NCBI RefSeq assembly: GCF_019925205.1
Contig: NC_083565.1
Location: 849,001-913,000, forward strand
DNA: 64,000 bases
Direction of reading: 5' to 3'
Origin: Metopolophium dirhodum
Lineage: Eukaryota > Arthropoda > Insecta > Hemiptera > Aphididae
This document shows positions 47,477 through 60,534 of the stretch, one piece after another. Below the pieces are notes generated by a model, which saw nothing but the letters and a program-made list of their open reading frames with translations, was not told the origin of the DNA and searched no databases. A program made the translations under genes and the position numbers. Each line of letters opens with the position of its first letter. Positions within the stretch are counted from its first letter, which is position 1.

Positions 47477-50400
47477 TTATTCGACTGGCGGCGGTTTAAG
47501 CCACTTCGTCGAATGATCGCACACGTCCGGAGGCCGCCACCATCGCTCCAAGTCCCGGTAGTGCTTGGCCGGAGCGTCGTCGTCGTGCAACAATGCACAC
47601 AGCCGACAGAAGAACTTTGTGTCGATAAACTCGCCAGTGCCCTTCCATCGGAAGTACTCGTTGTACAGGTCGTCGTCAGCGTCCAACTGCCTCAGGTACT
47701 CGGCTAGCCGTTTGGGTGAGTCGAAGTCGTCCACGTGCAAGTACGACCGCCTGGGCGCCATCCGTTCGTAGTCCTCCCGGCGCCCGCCCATCACGACCGA
47801 TAGAACGTTGTACCTGCCAACCGATAATTTGTTATTGATGATAATTATTGCATGACATTATTTCAAATAATATCGAAAACTATGAAAGTTTTTGTATCTT
47901 TCATGGTTTCAAAGCTGCTTAGCTGCAGCTGTAAGTATTACAATTCAGAATCGCACAAAAAGTTGTACAATATTATATTAGGCATACAATATATTATTCA
48001 TGGGTAGCGAGGTGCATAATCACAGGTAGACTTATTTTAAAATCAGTTTTAAGTGTTAAATGCAATGACATTGGTCATTTATAAATTGTTTTAAACGTTT
48101 TTTTGAAATTGTAAATGCGTTATTTTTTAATTGTATTCATATTATAAGTCGGTTTAGTGCTCCTCTGGTCCTCAAAAGTTCGGTTCTCAGTTTTATAATT
48201 GTTAAAGTTGTATAAAAATGTGCTTTGATCATCTTATAGTTAATAATAAACACATTAAAGTAATATTGCAATTATTTGTATAATAATATGAAAATCAAAA
48301 AATAAATTTTGTATATAATAATAGTCAATATGAAATATTTAATATTAGGTATTAAGAATGTCATAAGCTTACTGAAGTCCATCTATAAAAAACTTTTCTG
48401 TCACATAATCGATACAATTTGAACTCTCGAAAGCCAAATAGAATTTATAATCCTGGTCTAATATTTGTAAAAAATTATCAAATTTGTTCATTTTATATCC
48501 TTCACATTGACCATATATATCAACAGATATATATTTGCCCAATTCTTTTGCATATAATAATCTTTGATTGTCAGTATCACAATTAGTAACTATCATCGCC
48601 ACTTGTTTCGTTTTGTTTAGAGAATAATTCATATTCAACTGTTCAACTCGAGTCACTGAAGGATCAAAATATGCCCATCGTCCGTATGGTATGACAATAT
48701 CACTGTCGTGTCGATATGTAGCTGTCCAATTAATCATATCATTTCCTACGTCAAATCCCGAGTAATATGCTGACTGAAGGAAGAATAAAATCCATATCTG
48801 TTAAGAACATTTATATTTATTTTAATTGTTTTGTTTTTTTAATGAATTTTTTTCTAGTATTTCTACACAAAATTTAAAATTTAAATTAAACTATTATTAA
48901 GGTAATTAAACATATGCATTTTATCATACTTGTTCACTACGCTTTTTGCGACCGGTATCGAATAATGGATCATAGAATTCCTCTCGAAATAAAATTGCAT
49001 CCATCGAATACATTAATTTTGTCTTAGTTGAAAGTGTGCATCTATTCACTGGACAATCGTTTGAAAGAAATTCACTTTGTCCTTCATCAACCATCCAGTT
49101 ACTTATACCGTTGTATAGTAAAATCGTTTTCATTGGTGTATTTTCATATTGATAATTGGGTGGTATAAACATTAGTTGTTCTTCTACACGGTCACTACCT
49201 TTTTTTTCTTCAGGCCATAATCGTGAAATTCTAACTCCAGTCGTAGGGTCCACTTCCGCTTTATTAGGCTCTTGTATCCCATCTAACAAAATCAATTTCT
49301 TTATTTATGTAAATAAAATTTAGTCTTAAGATAATATGAAATATTTTACCTTGAAATTTTGTTTTGTTTAAATAGTTATTAATTAATAATGAGATCAATC
49401 ATAAAATGGTGGGTAAGAGGGTGTCACTATTCTGTATACATTAGGATACAAGTGTGTCATTGTAATGGTCACTACATGAGATATCGAGTGAATACCAATC
49501 TTATAAAAATTTCAACTACAAACGTTCATTAAAATTATTTAAGTAGACTTTCAGGTAGACATTTTTTTTTTGATAAAGGTATAGAATCTTATGAGTAATC
49601 TTGAATTAATTGTTAAAACTTGGATTTAAAAATGAAATTTTTTATGAATTTCTTACTCAAAATAATTTACACATTTTCAAGATTTGTACGTATTTTGTCA
49701 AAATATGAACTTTAAATGCTTATGAAAAAAAATTGTGTTTAGATATTTTTGATATTTTTGATATTAGGAGCCTTGTATTAAATTTTAAAGTTTTTTGACC
49801 TAACGAATACAATTTTATTGGTATTTATAGAAAAAAAACTAAAAACATTGTAACACTTTTTGTGTGTATTAATAATAATTGTTATAATTTATTAAATATT
49901 ATTATGAGGTTTAACCTTCGAAATACCACGGTAAATTCTCAAACTTGTTTCGTTTTATTATACGATTGGAGTTTTTGCTTACAATTGCTGAAACAGTTTC
50001 CACAATCTGTAATTTCAAAAACATAGGTTGGTCAATAGAAAGTATAGGCGCATATTTTTAAAATAAAGTACAGGTACTTATATATGTCGTATGATGCGGT
50101 GGTTTAATATATGTTTATCACTGGTTATATCTAGATTAAATCTAAATTATATAGTGCGTTGAAGACGGTAAATTTAAATATAAATTTAGTACAATATTGT
50201 CTCATATATTATATAATAAACATGTCATGTTTATTATAGCTAGTAATTTATTGTCATTTTTTAAGTAGGTAGGTATCTACCTATACAACCTACTTAATAC
50301 TTATTAATTATTATACTTTATAGTTATAAAAATACTTAATAAACATATAATCAGAGTAACATATTTTGCAATGGTACAATCATTAATCCAACATGGAAAA

Positions 50401-51388
50401 ATTGCTTGGGGTGGTATTGTAACACTATATTAATAGTAGGCTTAGCAGTCGCACAAAAAAGTATAATAAAAATAATCCTATAGGCAAATCTAAAACTTTT
50501 ACCTCAGTGGAATTATTAAAAATATTACAAGTACCTATTAGATATTAATAGTCTATACAAAAAACAAGCTATTTGCTATATTATATTTAAAACAAATGCA
50601 ATTAAATCTTAAGTTCAAACTTACAACACAAGAGAACATTTTTCGAAATACCATTCATAAATAATAAAAAAAACTGCAAATACGTATTTGCAAGTCGGTT
50701 TGAGGTCTCTAGAAAAGATTTCTAAAAATGTATTAAGTTGTACTAACTATCTTCATTTTAAATTTAATTTAATTTAAATTAATTGGATTTATAATAATGT
50801 ATATAAAAAAAAATGCTTCATTATATAATTTGAACTAACTACAATATTTTTATCCTTATAGCTGTTATATTATTTTAACACATATTTAAAACATGTATCC
50901 CCTTCTTTATTTAATTTTCTTGTTCAATTAATTATTTTAGTATTAGTATTTTACTGTAAATGTTGACTAACAATTGTTATTGTTGATGTTATTTAATTGT
51001 TTTTTTTTATATTATTTTTTTTTTGTATTTTCTCATCTCTTTGTAATTGCAAATCATTATCAAAATTTTTTTTATTATTTTTTCTCTCACCAAGTTTAGC
51101 CAAGTTTCCCTTCAGTGAAGAGGAATGCTAGTCTTTTTTATTTTTTGTATATTTTCCACACGTACAATATTTTAACTGGTAATAAAGAAATTATTATTAT
51201 TATTATTATATAATTACCTGTTCATCATTATTTGTTTGGGTTTTAATTTTCTTTTCATGTTTGTATGATTTTCTTGAATACAATTTATTCTTAACCGGAC
51301 AATACGCTGTAAAGATACTGTAAATAACAATGATACATAACATAAGGATTAGCAAATTATTTAATAAGTGATGTATTCTTCGATCCAT
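47477..51388 (-). CDS. Alpha-1,3-fucosyltransferase, tandem copy B
   Basis: Second GT10 paralogue. Exons: 51388-51218, 50006-49916, 49282-48930, 48797-48373 and 47813-47477. Total 1377 nt, 458 aa, all phases matching copy A. Membrane anchor about aa 9-29 (LLNNLLILMLCIIVIYSIFT). The stem is rich in Lys/Arg (KSYKHEKKIKTQT), unlike copies A and C. Motifs: DRVEEQLMFIPPNY, CPVNRCTLSTKTK, NWTATYRHDSDIVIPYGRWA, YKFYLAFESSNCIDYVTEKF, VMGGRREDYERMAPRRSYLH and GEFIDTKFFCRLCALLHDDD. It ends in PPPVE. The donor of exon 2 is weaker (GAAG|GTTAAA). Intron 2 contains a piece of the aphid-type repeat (49550-49870). Intron 1 contains the 3' end of a retrotransposon (51000-51205). No disabling change is seen. 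Confidence 0.93.
49550..49870 (-). repeat. Fragment of the aphid-type interspersed repeat
   Basis: Reversed, it reads ctataaataccaataaaat ... aaatttaatacaaggctcc, as at 26785-26850. Same family as 25850-27235. It sits in intron 2 of fucosyltransferase copy B. Confidence 0.5.
51000..51211 (+). mobile_element. Probable 3' tail of a non-LTR retrotransposon
   Basis: The run ttccacacgtacaat ... ggtaataaagaaa followed by (tta)n is a common ending of insect non-LTR elements: a 3' untranslated region with AATAAAG and a trinucleotide tail. No coding part is left. The family is unknown. Confidence 0.45.
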
Positions 51389-54300
51389 AATTTTTTTTTT
51401 AAGGTTTTAATTTTCTATAATTATTACGCAAAACATCGGTATAAACTATAAACGTCATAATTATATTAGTCTTAAGTCTTAATGAACAAAAACATAATAT
51501 AATCTTTTTATATCTACAATCAAAATAATATATTCAAACTTTTATATTTTTATATTTAGGATATAAAAAAAAATTGATTTTTACATCCTTAAAAATCCAT
51601 AGAAAGTAGGTATTTTTTAATGTTGAGTAAACATTACCTGCATACAGTTTTAAAGCTACTATAAGTAGGTAGCTACATTATTTAAAATCAACATTTATAA
51701 TTTATGTTACAATTGTGTACCTTCATATATGTTTAGACAACTGTTTCAAAGATAAAAGTGGGAAATTTGAACATGAAATATGTAATTTGTATATACCGTG
51801 TAAAGAGTAATTTATTGTTTTTAATAGCATATGTATCAAAATATATGTTACACATATAATAATTTATTCACATTAGTTTTCAGCCTAAATTTCATATTCC
51901 ATCAGTAAAAATTAAACTAAAAGATTATGATTATTTTAGTTTTGAGAACATTTTCAGGTAACCGTCTATTTTTAGTGGGGTTTTCACTTAACATGCAGAA
52001 GTGCAGATTACAGTCATCAGTATTTTCTGAATTCTGAATAGCTGTATATCATCCTCTCCTAATTGGGCGTGCATGTAAATTTGCCTACTGACAAATTTAT
52101 AGGAGGAAAATTGTTCTCGGGCATCACCGAGTGGCGCTTAGGGTATTCCGTCCACTTTCGGGCGTATACACTGTACAATGTACATTGTACATATATAAAT
52201 CTATTGACATATTGTACATAATAAAATGGTACCATAATTGTATATGTATATTATATTATCTTATCATAAGGTATTAATGTATGTATTTATTCGAAACAGT
52301 TTTTCAATATTTATATTAATATAATTAAATTACTAAAATTGTATTTTTATTATTTTTTTAATAAAACAAAATATAGCTTAGTAGGTAATTATAACTCACT
52401 TTTCTTCCATTTGATTAATTTAATTTCGATTAGTCTTCTTCACAACTGTGTACAATACTTTTATCATTTCCGTGCACGTTTAAATAACGCCGTTTCAACA
52501 CTAAAATTATGTTTTTATTTGTTAATTTTCATGGTTTTCAAGTGAGCTGCTTTGTTGCTTATTTGCTTGCTTCGTAAATCGATTAGACTGTTGCTGTACA
52601 ACTATACATTCTGTGACAACACACCATTTGCGCAACACCAGTGTTCAAGCTTTTGCCATTGCCTATTTTTTGTCATGATTTTAGTTATACCCATCGGTTG
52701 GCCAATCGATTACAATCCATATCAGACTATACCCAGTTTAAGGGTAATTTTAAAAGTGGTAAATAAGACAAGCAACTATAAGCATTGCGAAATTAGTTAA
52801 AAAATGTTAAAACTGCTATCTCACCAAAAGCAACTGGTTTGCTGCAAGCGGTGACTAGATCGACTTCGCCTGCAACGGGGAATATGGGTCATGATTCATG
52901 AGTGCAAGTGACATCTTTATCTTTTCATCCACTTTCGTCCGAAGAATTTAACGCTATATTTTCGGTGAAATTTGGAAAACTTAAAATCAATCACTATAAT
53001 ATGGCAGTGCAAAGCCCTGTTTAGTATTGTCTTTACTATAATAGGTAGGTAGGAAATTAAGTGTGTCGAATACGAGTAACTGGATCCGCTAGTTTTTCAA
53101 ACTAATGAGTTGAGAACGAAAAATGCTATTTTACGAGGAGATTTCGCAGGTATTCTTGTATTTGAGTAAAACTCTAACCGTACTTGGCTGCTCTTAGCGT
53201 AGAATTAACATTGTGCATAAACTATTACAGGAATCTGAACGTGCCATGTTGTTTTGCACTTTATAAGCTGCTTATAAGATTATGACATTTGTAATTTCAT
53301 ACCTATACTATATAGTACTTAATTGTATTAAGTTGCCGTTAGGCGTTTATTGATAATAAATAAATATAGCTATAAACTCTACAAAATAATTTTATTATCT
53401 TGATAAATATAGCCACACAATATAAAATACACACAATATGTAATAATTTATAAATACAACTAAACAATTATTTTCAATGTAATTATTATACAAGATTTAT
53501 TTATTTATTTGTAACAATTATTTAACATAAAAACAATAAAAAAAATTTCAATCGATGCTTAGCAGCACCGTATTGAAAGTTCCTTCTAATATTTAACTTT
53601 ATAGGTAAAACTAAACTTAAGATAATTTACTATAATAATAGTATGTAATTTTAAATAATATCGAATAGGCGCAAGTATATTTATGAGAAAATGGCGCATG
53701 AGTAATTCTTTTGTAGTCTTTACATACAAATCGTAGTATTTATATATATATTATTATTTAATATTATATATAATATAAGCACTTCAGAAATATTTTACAT
53801 ACATTTGCTTATTTGCGCCTAATATCGTAATTAAAAAATATCACTTTGTTATCACAGGAGGTATAAAATAATAATATATTGTGCATTGTAATATTAATAA
53901 CAATAACAACCTAGGCGTCATAATGTAATATTTAAAAAAAATAATACTTAACAAACAATAATACTATGCGTATATTATATATTGATACAATTTTCTAAAG
54001 ATTATCGAGAATAGTTAATGTATAATATATAACAGTGTTATGAAAAACGGTTTTTACATCGGTGAATGAATAAGTTTAAAATTATGCCTATTATTATGTC
54101 TATAATTCAGTCGATATTAACATTTGATTTGTTTAAAGATACTTTATACATATAATAATTGTAGAATTTCGATAATATCATACCAGTGGAAGACGTTTTT
54201 AATTTGTATGACACTCGTATTATATAGATATAAATATATAATAGAACATATTATGCACTGAAATCCACTGTAAACACATAAATAGTTTAATAGGTACTTA

Positions 54301-54884
54301 TTAGTTATTGTTAACAGATTGTTCTCAATTCTATTGTACAGGTATTTTGTACTTCTATAGAACGAATTTGTACTTTTTCGCTTTTTGACTAAATTGTATA
54401 GGTTGTACTTAAGTACTATAGTCAATATTATGGAATAATATCATATTTATTATTTAAACGTTTCAATTGTGAATGTACAATTTGTGTACAGATGGACGTG
54501 CAGTCAGCCGGAAAAAAAGTCTGTGTGTATTGACGCAACGACCGGGTCTTATATCTCGGAGAATCAATAATATTATATGTACAACAAAACAAATTTACAC
54601 CGTTCTCGATGCTAATGACATGTGAATGGATGAGTGGTGGGTGGATGGTCGATTGAACGAGGCGCCGTCGACAGCCGCTAATCGGATCGAATCGGATCGA
54701 CCCACACAACCGTTTATAGTTGGCATTTACCATTTAAGTATATAGTTAAAAGTACGAAAGTGCTCGGCTTATGCGGACTGTAAATTATTTTCGAGTGGGG
54801 TTGGCAGTGGACAATATCGGTTTTGGCGATTACAATATATAATATTATATATTATGGTGTATCATATTATATAGATACGGCGGC
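51389..54884. other. Intergenic between fucosyltransferase copies B and C
   Basis: Should hold the promoter of copy B on its left side. A less AT-rich patch at 52060-52170 (gggcatcaccgagtggcgc...) and another at 52830-52900 look like transposon debris, but I cannot assign them. 53300-54420 is extremely AT-rich. 54640-54720 carries a doubled atcggatcga. Open frames at 52552-52800 and 54428-54733 show no domain or splice context. Confidence 0.35.
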
Positions 54885-55303
54885 GTGCACTTGCTGCGGC
54901 TGCAGTTTACATGCGATTGTCGTTATGGTTCGATGAGAACCGTTTACGCCTGATGACGATGTGCTGCAGAAGCAGGCCGAGACCCGTCGTGAAAGTTCTT
55001 TCGGCGGCCCCTGCGTCGTCTCCGTGCAGCGCTCGACATGCGCACGTGTGGCGGCGGCGGCGGCGCCGGTTCCGGCGGCTGTTTCCGGACGTTCGGGCGT
55101 GCAGGCGACGGCGGCGATACGGTGGGCATCGGCGGCGGCGGCGGACCCACCGCGGTGGCGCCACCAGGACGCCAAAAGTCGACTTCCGACGACAGCGACG
55201 GTGGTGACGACGGCTCCACGACGATGCGGCGGCGACGGCGGCGCTGACGTCTCCAGCGCCCCGTGATGTAGTCAAGCGCCGCGGCCGCCGCCTGCGGTAA
55301 ACG
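54885..55303. other. GC-rich, CpG-rich block behind fucosyltransferase copy C
   Basis: About 400 bp with dense GGC/CGG triplets and CpG, in sharp contrast to the AT-rich surroundings. It starts at the TAG stop of copy C. All six frames are largely open because stop codons are rare in such DNA. The frame that continues copy C runs about 119 codons past the stop, with Pro- and Arg-rich runs, to TAA just below 54944. It may be 3' untranslated region, a former C-terminal extension, or a CpG-rich regulatory region. Confidence 0.6.
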
Positions 55304-58300
55304 CTAATCACCACTGACCACCGGTTTCGGGCCAGCCGATTCGCCGGCCTCGACAGACGACTCGATGAACCGCCGCCACGGCATAGCGTTGTTGCAGACG
55401 CCCTGGCCGCGCCACCAGTCGTTGACGTTCCGGTAGTGCTTGGCTGGTGCGCCGTCGTCGTGCAGCATCGCGCACAGCCGGCAGAAGAACTTCGTATCGA
55501 TAAACTCGCCGGTGCCTTTCCACCGGAAGTATTCGTTGTACAGGTCGTCGTCGGCGTCCAACCGCCGCAGGTACTCGGCTAGCTGTTTGGGTGACTCGTA
55601 GTCGTCCACGTGCACGTACGATCGCTTGGGCGCTATCCGCTCGTAGTCATCCCGGCGCCCACCCATCACTATTGGCAGAACGTTGTGCCTGCAAAAAATA
55701 GTTTAATTATTATTTTTAAATTCAATTCAAACCGTTTCACATGATATTGTACCTATACCCTACTATAGATATACCTATAATAATATGACTATATCGCTAA
55801 TAATAATCGTATTATGATCATCATGCATTATTATATAGTCACAGCTATATAGTGCAGGCGTAAACGCATCCTATCTATTTTATCTCGAGGATTGGTATGA
55901 GGGATAGATGATCGGTGAAAAAATACTTAGCTTATGTAGAAAAATAGGCCTATAAATACCTAGGTATTTGTAAAAGACAAAAAAAATATTAATAATAAGT
56001 TAACTGACATTTTATGTATGGAGTCATGCGTATACAGGGTGATCCATTTTGATCTTTATAAATCAAAGCACTTCAGAGATTTTTCTGCTTGGAATAAGGA
56101 ATTCAAAATGTATCTTATATTCTCATAATTTCAAAATTAAAAAAATTATAACGATAAAAAACATTATTTTCTAAAACTTTGAAGGTACTAAAATAATTAT
56201 GTAACTCAATAATCATTTCTCTTTCGCAAATTTCGTCTTATTACATACTTTTTCATCAGTGATATAGGCATATTGCGTTTTATTACCATCGTGTCGACCC
56301 GGCTTAACCCGACTAGAGTGATGGTGAAATCAGCGATTAGATCTATTGTCTATAAACTATCTTGTATAGGTACATATAATATTATTAATATTATACTGCA
56401 GATGAATATATAGTAAGTTATATTTTATACAATTCGTTGGTATATTATCGCAATGTATAATTATGTTATTCGTGTGAAATACTTACATTATATATCATTA
56501 TAATGATATAGCATAATGATATTATGCACGAATAACAATATTATAATATTTTTAAGCTTTTTCTGAAAAACATTATTTCATAAGATGTCATCAAAATTAG
56601 TTAATGGTTGGCATCTAACCCTCCTCCCTCCCAACACCTATTGTATGCGCTACTGGTTAGTTGTGATATCAATCAAAGGCACCACATAAAGCAGTATTAG
56701 TAAAGGTACGCTTTCCCTGCTGCAGCATCAAACAGCAGATCAGCACGGCGTCATGACACCGACCTATATCTGGATGACCGGATCAGTACCGCGTCCCCGG
56801 TAACAGCTATACAAAATATGGTTAATTGTTCCAAATATACACCTCTTATCCTCTTACACTGTTATTATTTTTATCAATTATACTATTAACGTTTTGACTC
56901 AGTATACGGTTGATTAATTGATTTAAACGATTTAAAAACTAATACTATTAGAAGCATTAAACGTAAATTATTCACTTATTGACGACTTACTGGAGGCCGT
57001 TAACGAAAAACTTTTCGGTTACGTAGTCGAAACAATTGGAGTTCTCAAAAGCCAAATAAAATTTGTAATCTTGGTCCAACAATTGGAAACACTTGTCCGA
57101 TCTAGGGCACTTGAATTGTCCACACACGCCGTATACGTCTACTGATATATATTTGGCCAATTCTCTGGCGTATTGTAATCTGCCGTTTTTGGCACCACAG
57201 TTTGATACAAACCACGCCACTTGTTTCGTTTTGTTAAACGCGTAATTCCGTTCTAATCGTTCAACTTGTGTCACTGATGGATCGTAGTACGCCCATCGTT
57301 CGTATGGCGTTACGATATCGCTATCGTGTCTGTATGTCGCTGTCCAGTTGAACACATCGTTGTAAGTGATCAGTTCTGTGTGGTACGGTGACTCGAGAAA
57401 ATATAAAATCCATACCTGCAATGTTAAACACGTTATAAGTACCTATATAAATATTATAAAATATATAATATAGCATTATATACTTATATTATAATCAATG
57501 GTTATAGTAAATAAAAAATATCTTGTAATTAAAAATGTGCAATAAACATTGCTATATTATATTATATTAATAGCAGGTATATAGGTGATACCACTGAAAT
57601 TAGAATTCGTATAATATGTCGATTACGTGATATAGAAGAGTTAAACATAAATTATTATATATTAGATAACCGATAGGCGATAATTGTTGAAGTTAAGTGT
57701 TAACACGTCTTATAATTTATATACGCAAAATTAATTATAATCGTAGCTGGTTGTACAGTGTATAGGTAATGGTAATTAATTGATGATCTTACTTGTTTAC
57801 CAGTTTTCCTGTGACCGGGATGTGAGAAATGATCACGAAATAAAATTGCGTCAACGTCTGGAGCTTCTGATTTTTTCGTAGTAATTGTGCATCTATTCAC
57901 CGGACATTGTTTCGAGATAAATACATTCTGTCCGTCGTCTACCATCCAACTACTTAAACCATTGAAAAGTAAAATTTTTTTTTTCGGTTCATCGTCGTAT
58001 CGATAATTAGGCGGTATGAACATCAGTTGGTTTTCAACGCGGTCACCGTTTTTTTTGTTCTTTAGGCCACACCTGCGTAGTTCTTTGTCCAGTCTTCATA
58101 TTCTTTTTAGCTCTGCTTGGCCTCAGCAAGCCATCTGATAAAATATTTACATTTAACACATTATGTTAGTTGGTAAAAAAACTACAATTATTTGCTTGCT
58201 GAGTTTGTTTCATAAAATGTACATTAATTATTTACAATTAGATAATATCAAGCGCTATATACAAGTTATGTGATACTGTTATTTGTATATTTTATACTTT

Positions 58301-60534
58301 TTACATTAACTAGGAAATTAAATGTTTACCTTTAAAATACCATGGTAATAGCGATTTTGAAATTTCGTTCGGTTCCATCATTAAAGGACTGTATGTTTGT
58401 AAAGATTGAATCGGTGACTCCAAATATTGTAAGTTCTGTAAGTTCAAGTTATTATAGATTTTACAGTACTAGTACATTAATAATAATACACTTAGAATTG
58501 ACATAATTAATTTACACAAGGAAAAAAAATTTCTTTGATGGTACGCGCTGTTATTTGATGCAATTTTTATAATGAGAGGTAAAAATATTTTAATTTTATA
58601 TGACGTATAGTGTATACATTAATATATAAACAATAAACATAATAAGTTATTTTATATAATAATTGAATATACTTACATATATATTATATAGGTAGGAATA
58701 TCTATATACACATATACCTAATATGTTATGTATTGTATATAGGTAAGTACGTATATTTTATAATGATCTACCAATATAATTGTTATTTTTTAAAATAATA
58801 TTATGTAATGACGCAAATGTAAATGACCTATTTTCTAGCTTGATATAATCAATTTCGTTTTAATACAACTAACAAATTTATAAAACATAATTTAATTTAT
58901 TGCCATTTTAAATCACCTATGCTATAGTGATTACTTTTTTGTGCTTTTTACATTAATATAATTATATTGTGGTCTCTATACACAGATATTTTATTGGACA
59001 GTTGGAGACTGGAGTATTATAATGGCTGTTCTAAAATTATTTTTTGTGACGTACGTTATAATACGTATTATACCTATATATATATGATAAGTAAGTAGGA
59101 TTTTCATATACATGCGTTGAAGTATTTTACAATATTAAAAATATTATTTTCGTAGTTGATTGTTGGGACATTTAAAAATTATATCGGAATAATAATATCC
59201 TAAAAAGGTACCTTATATTTTCTAATAACTTATTGGTCGACTTAAATTGTTCAAAGACATATTTAACGAAACCAAATAAGAAAAGAAACAACAAAAGACA
59301 GTAGTTTTTGGTACAAAAAAATTTACGATTGACTAAAAAAGCTCTTTTTACTTATATAATATTTTGACAAGTACATTTTTTGATGACGTTTATAGAAACT
59401 AGCATTTTTTAAACGCAAAAAGTTTAGTTTTTACCCCATTGACCGAATTGGTTTCCACAAAGGTATTTAATATTTTATTATGGTGAGCTGAATTGGTGCT
59501 TGTTTCTGTTCAGTTCTGACTTCTGTTACCAAAGTACCAAACTAATATAGTGTGCCATAAAATTTTAAAAAAGAAAAACAACTCGATCGAATTAAATTTT
59601 TATTGTATTTACTATTTATAAGATTTTGTAACAAATGCAGTTTATGTATATGGAACACAACATCATCATATGGTGGCCACCTACATGACGGTAGTGGGTT
59701 TGGGGGGGGGGGGGGCATTGACCCCCTAATGATGACCTCGCCATGTAATTAGTATGTATAGACATGATGAAAACTGAAACTGCCTTTGTTTACCAACAGA
59801 ACGGTCTCAGGCCCATCCCTCTACTCTCATCCATCGACGAGCAACACCTGATCCAACTCCATTCTTTTTTTATGGCACACCCTGTATCAAATTTTCAATT
59901 TTAAGCAATTTTTTTACGATATAAAATCATGTACTTTAAATAATTTACGACGGACTACGTATAATGCCATTAACTTAATGGGCAACTAACACGATTAAAG
60001 TATTTGAAGAAAGTTTCCGTGCAAAGCTAATACAATACAATCTTAAATTTAAAATTTAGCTTATTAATTTATATTTGAATTATTTTTAGTTATTATTATT
60101 ATTACTTCTAAGTTGATAGTCCTAAGCATGTAAACATTGGAAGGGAAATGTGCGTACTTGGCCATCCTTACTGCAAAAAGTGCCAAGTGGGAACCTATAC
60201 TTGACCTGCAATTGGATATAGTAGAATACTTCACAAATTTAAACGGGAACCAATTTATAGCTACAGCGAACTATTCCGGTGGGTGCAGATGCAGAACACC
60301 ATTACAATACAGTTACGTAACTCTTTCCGCGATTGTTGTTATACTGCATGAAATTATCTTAACTACCTGTTGTTCGTTGTAATCTGGCTGGTCCTCGGTG
60401 GAGAGGTGCTGTTGTCCTGAGTAATGTCCATCCTTAGCCAGCCAATACGCAGTACGGCCACTATGTATAACAATGACAAATAACGCCAAAATCAGCAGTC
60501 CGTACAGCAAACGACGGATCTGCCGACCCGTCAT
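55304..60534 (-). CDS. Alpha-1,3-fucosyltransferase, tandem copy C, frameshifted
   Basis: Third GT10 paralogue. Exons: 60534-60367, 58435-58330, 58134-57793, 57415-56991 and 55688-55304. Membrane anchor about aa 9-30 (LLYGLLILALFVIVIHSG). Exons 2+3 sum to 448 nt, against 447 in copy A and 444 in copy B. An A8 run (T8 at 58049-58056, plus strand) carries one base too many, so the frame stops just after VWPKEQKKR. With the extra base ignored, DRVENQLMFIPPNY continues at once and everything downstream is intact: NWTATYRHDSDIVTPYERWA, YKFYLAFENSNCFDYVTEKF, VMGGRRDDYERIAPKRSYVH and GEFIDTKFFCRLCAMLHDDG. Without the extra base it would be 474 aa. Either a young pseudogene or a homopolymer error. 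Its GC-rich last exons are the closest to a conserved insect FucTA. Confidence 0.88.
55689..56990. other. Intron 4 of fucosyltransferase copy C, repeat remnants
   Basis: Contains TACAGGGTGATCC at 56034, a transposon-end-like string related to 35453. An unexplained GC-richer patch at 56700-56815 (ctgctgcagcatcaaac ... gtaccgcgtccccgg) is not a tRNA as far as I can fold it. No open frame. Confidence 0.35.

Noticed and set aside
51191..51211. Trinucleotide (tta)n run as a CRISPR or satellite array
   Set aside because: A simple microsatellite tail behind AATAAAG, best read as a retrotransposon 3' end. No spaced repeats exist in the window.
52552..52800. 82-codon plus-strand open frame with a hydrophobic, Cys-rich N-terminus
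   Set aside because: No recognisable domain, no splice sites that extend it, and length near chance expectation.
54428..54733. 101-codon minus-strand open frame between the array copies
   Set aside because: No similarity to any family I know; lies in probable 3' untranslated or intergenic DNA.
54867..55314. Several overlapping Arg-, Pro- and Ala-rich open frames on both strands
   Set aside because: All frames are open because of extreme GC content. No domain, start context or splice structure supports separate genes. Only the frame continuing copy C is discussed as a finding.
56700..56820. GC-richer patch as a tRNA or small RNA gene
   Set aside because: I could not fold an acceptor stem and T-arm or find intact A and B boxes.
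41968..60534. Horizontal transfer of the fucosyltransferases from bacteria
   Set aside because: Five-exon structure, Golgi type II anchor and insect FucTA-like motifs fit vertical animal origin. The GC-rich last exons alone are not evidence of transfer.
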